Assembly (NCBI RefSeq): GCF_002105535.1
Contig: NZ_CP015848.1
Span: 3,886,926-3,950,925 of the forward strand
DNA length: 64,000 bases
From: Magnetospirillum sp. ME-1
GTDB lineage: Bacteria; Pseudomonadota; Alphaproteobacteria; Rhodospirillales; Magnetospirillaceae
Reading direction: 5' to 3'
Positions 55,554-64,000 of the stretch are shown here, in pieces. A program made the position numbers and the translations under genes. The notes under the pieces were generated by a model. That model saw nothing but the letters and a program-made list of their open reading frames with translations, was not told the origin of the DNA and made no database searches. How positions within the stretch are numbered: position 1 is the stretch's first letter; each line of letters begins with the position of its first letter.

Positions 55554-55692
55554 TTCTGGCGCTTTACCGATCACCCCGTAAGGGTGGTCAAAACCTACCC
55601 TACGGGGCAGGGCTCCGCAGGGAGCATCCCGGGTGAACCCGGGCAGGACGAGTTTGTTGGGCTAAACCCCACGAAGAGGACGAGGAGCGGCA

Positions 55693-59868
<4,176 letters not shown>

Positions 59869-59877
59869 AGCATCTAG

Positions 59878-64000
<4,123 letters not shown>

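Overview
The window is high-GC alphaproteobacterial chromosome. The gene families and their arrangement suggest a Rhodospirillales organism of the Magnetospirillum/Paramagnetospirillum type: four bacteriohemerythrin domains, many PAS kinases and chemoreceptor parts, a phasin, and a tuf-trnW-secE-nusG-rplKAJL-rpoBC core. The genus is inferred from these families; no search was run.

Layout. 1-18.4 kb is ordinary chromosome: a coiled-coil protein tail, a HIT protein, an SGNH-like protein, an acyl-CoA synthetase, a Fur-box cluster encoding a small exported peptide and Bfd, an SLC13-type transporter, an RhlE helicase and a NUDIX protein. A signalling block follows at 9.2-14.8 kb (PAS kinase, small response regulator, hybrid kinase, CheB, bacteriohemerythrin), then a MaoC hydratase, another PAS kinase and MlaA. 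18.4-47.7 kb is accessory DNA inserted at a tRNA-Thr(UGU) gene. The intact tRNA lies at the right end (47614-47689). Copies of its 3' 46 bases lie at 18422 and 23046, dividing the region into two tandem elements with a tyrosine recombinase at the left end of each. 47.7-64 kb is chromosome again: a polytopic membrane protein, an RlmB-type methyltransferase, tRNA-Tyr, tRNA-Gly, tuf, tRNA-Trp, secE, nusG, the L11/L1/L10/L7-L12 genes with an L10-type leader, rpoB and most of rpoC.

Element 1 (about 18.47-23.05 kb) holds a recombinase whose catalytic C-terminus is missing or replaced, a secreted protein of unknown function, and a virion-like GH108 muramidase. Element 2 (about 23.09-47.61 kb) starts with an intact recombinase and ends with a replication-type module: an AlpA-like regulator, a 1116-residue Prim-Pol/ATPase/HTH protein and two small phage-type proteins. 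Between them lie cargo genes: a split aerotaxis-like pair (PAS protein plus a chemoreceptor with PilZ and CZB domains), a REC-hemerythrin fusion, a type I secretion system facing a large FecR-domain adhesin, an SDR protein with the Ser-Tyr-Arg signature of halohydrin dehalogenases, a histone-deacetylase-like amidohydrolase followed by two bacteriohemerythrins, a kinase remnant, and a phasin behind a PhaR-like operator.

The cargo suggests oxygen/redox sensing, surface attachment and carbon storage. The observations most worth following are the dual-allele tRNA-Thr tandem island, the HheB-like dehalogenase candidate, the REC-hemerythrin protein, the type I exporter ATPase with an aberrant signature motif, the Prim-Pol/HTH protein, and the Fur-box small-peptide/Bfd unit.
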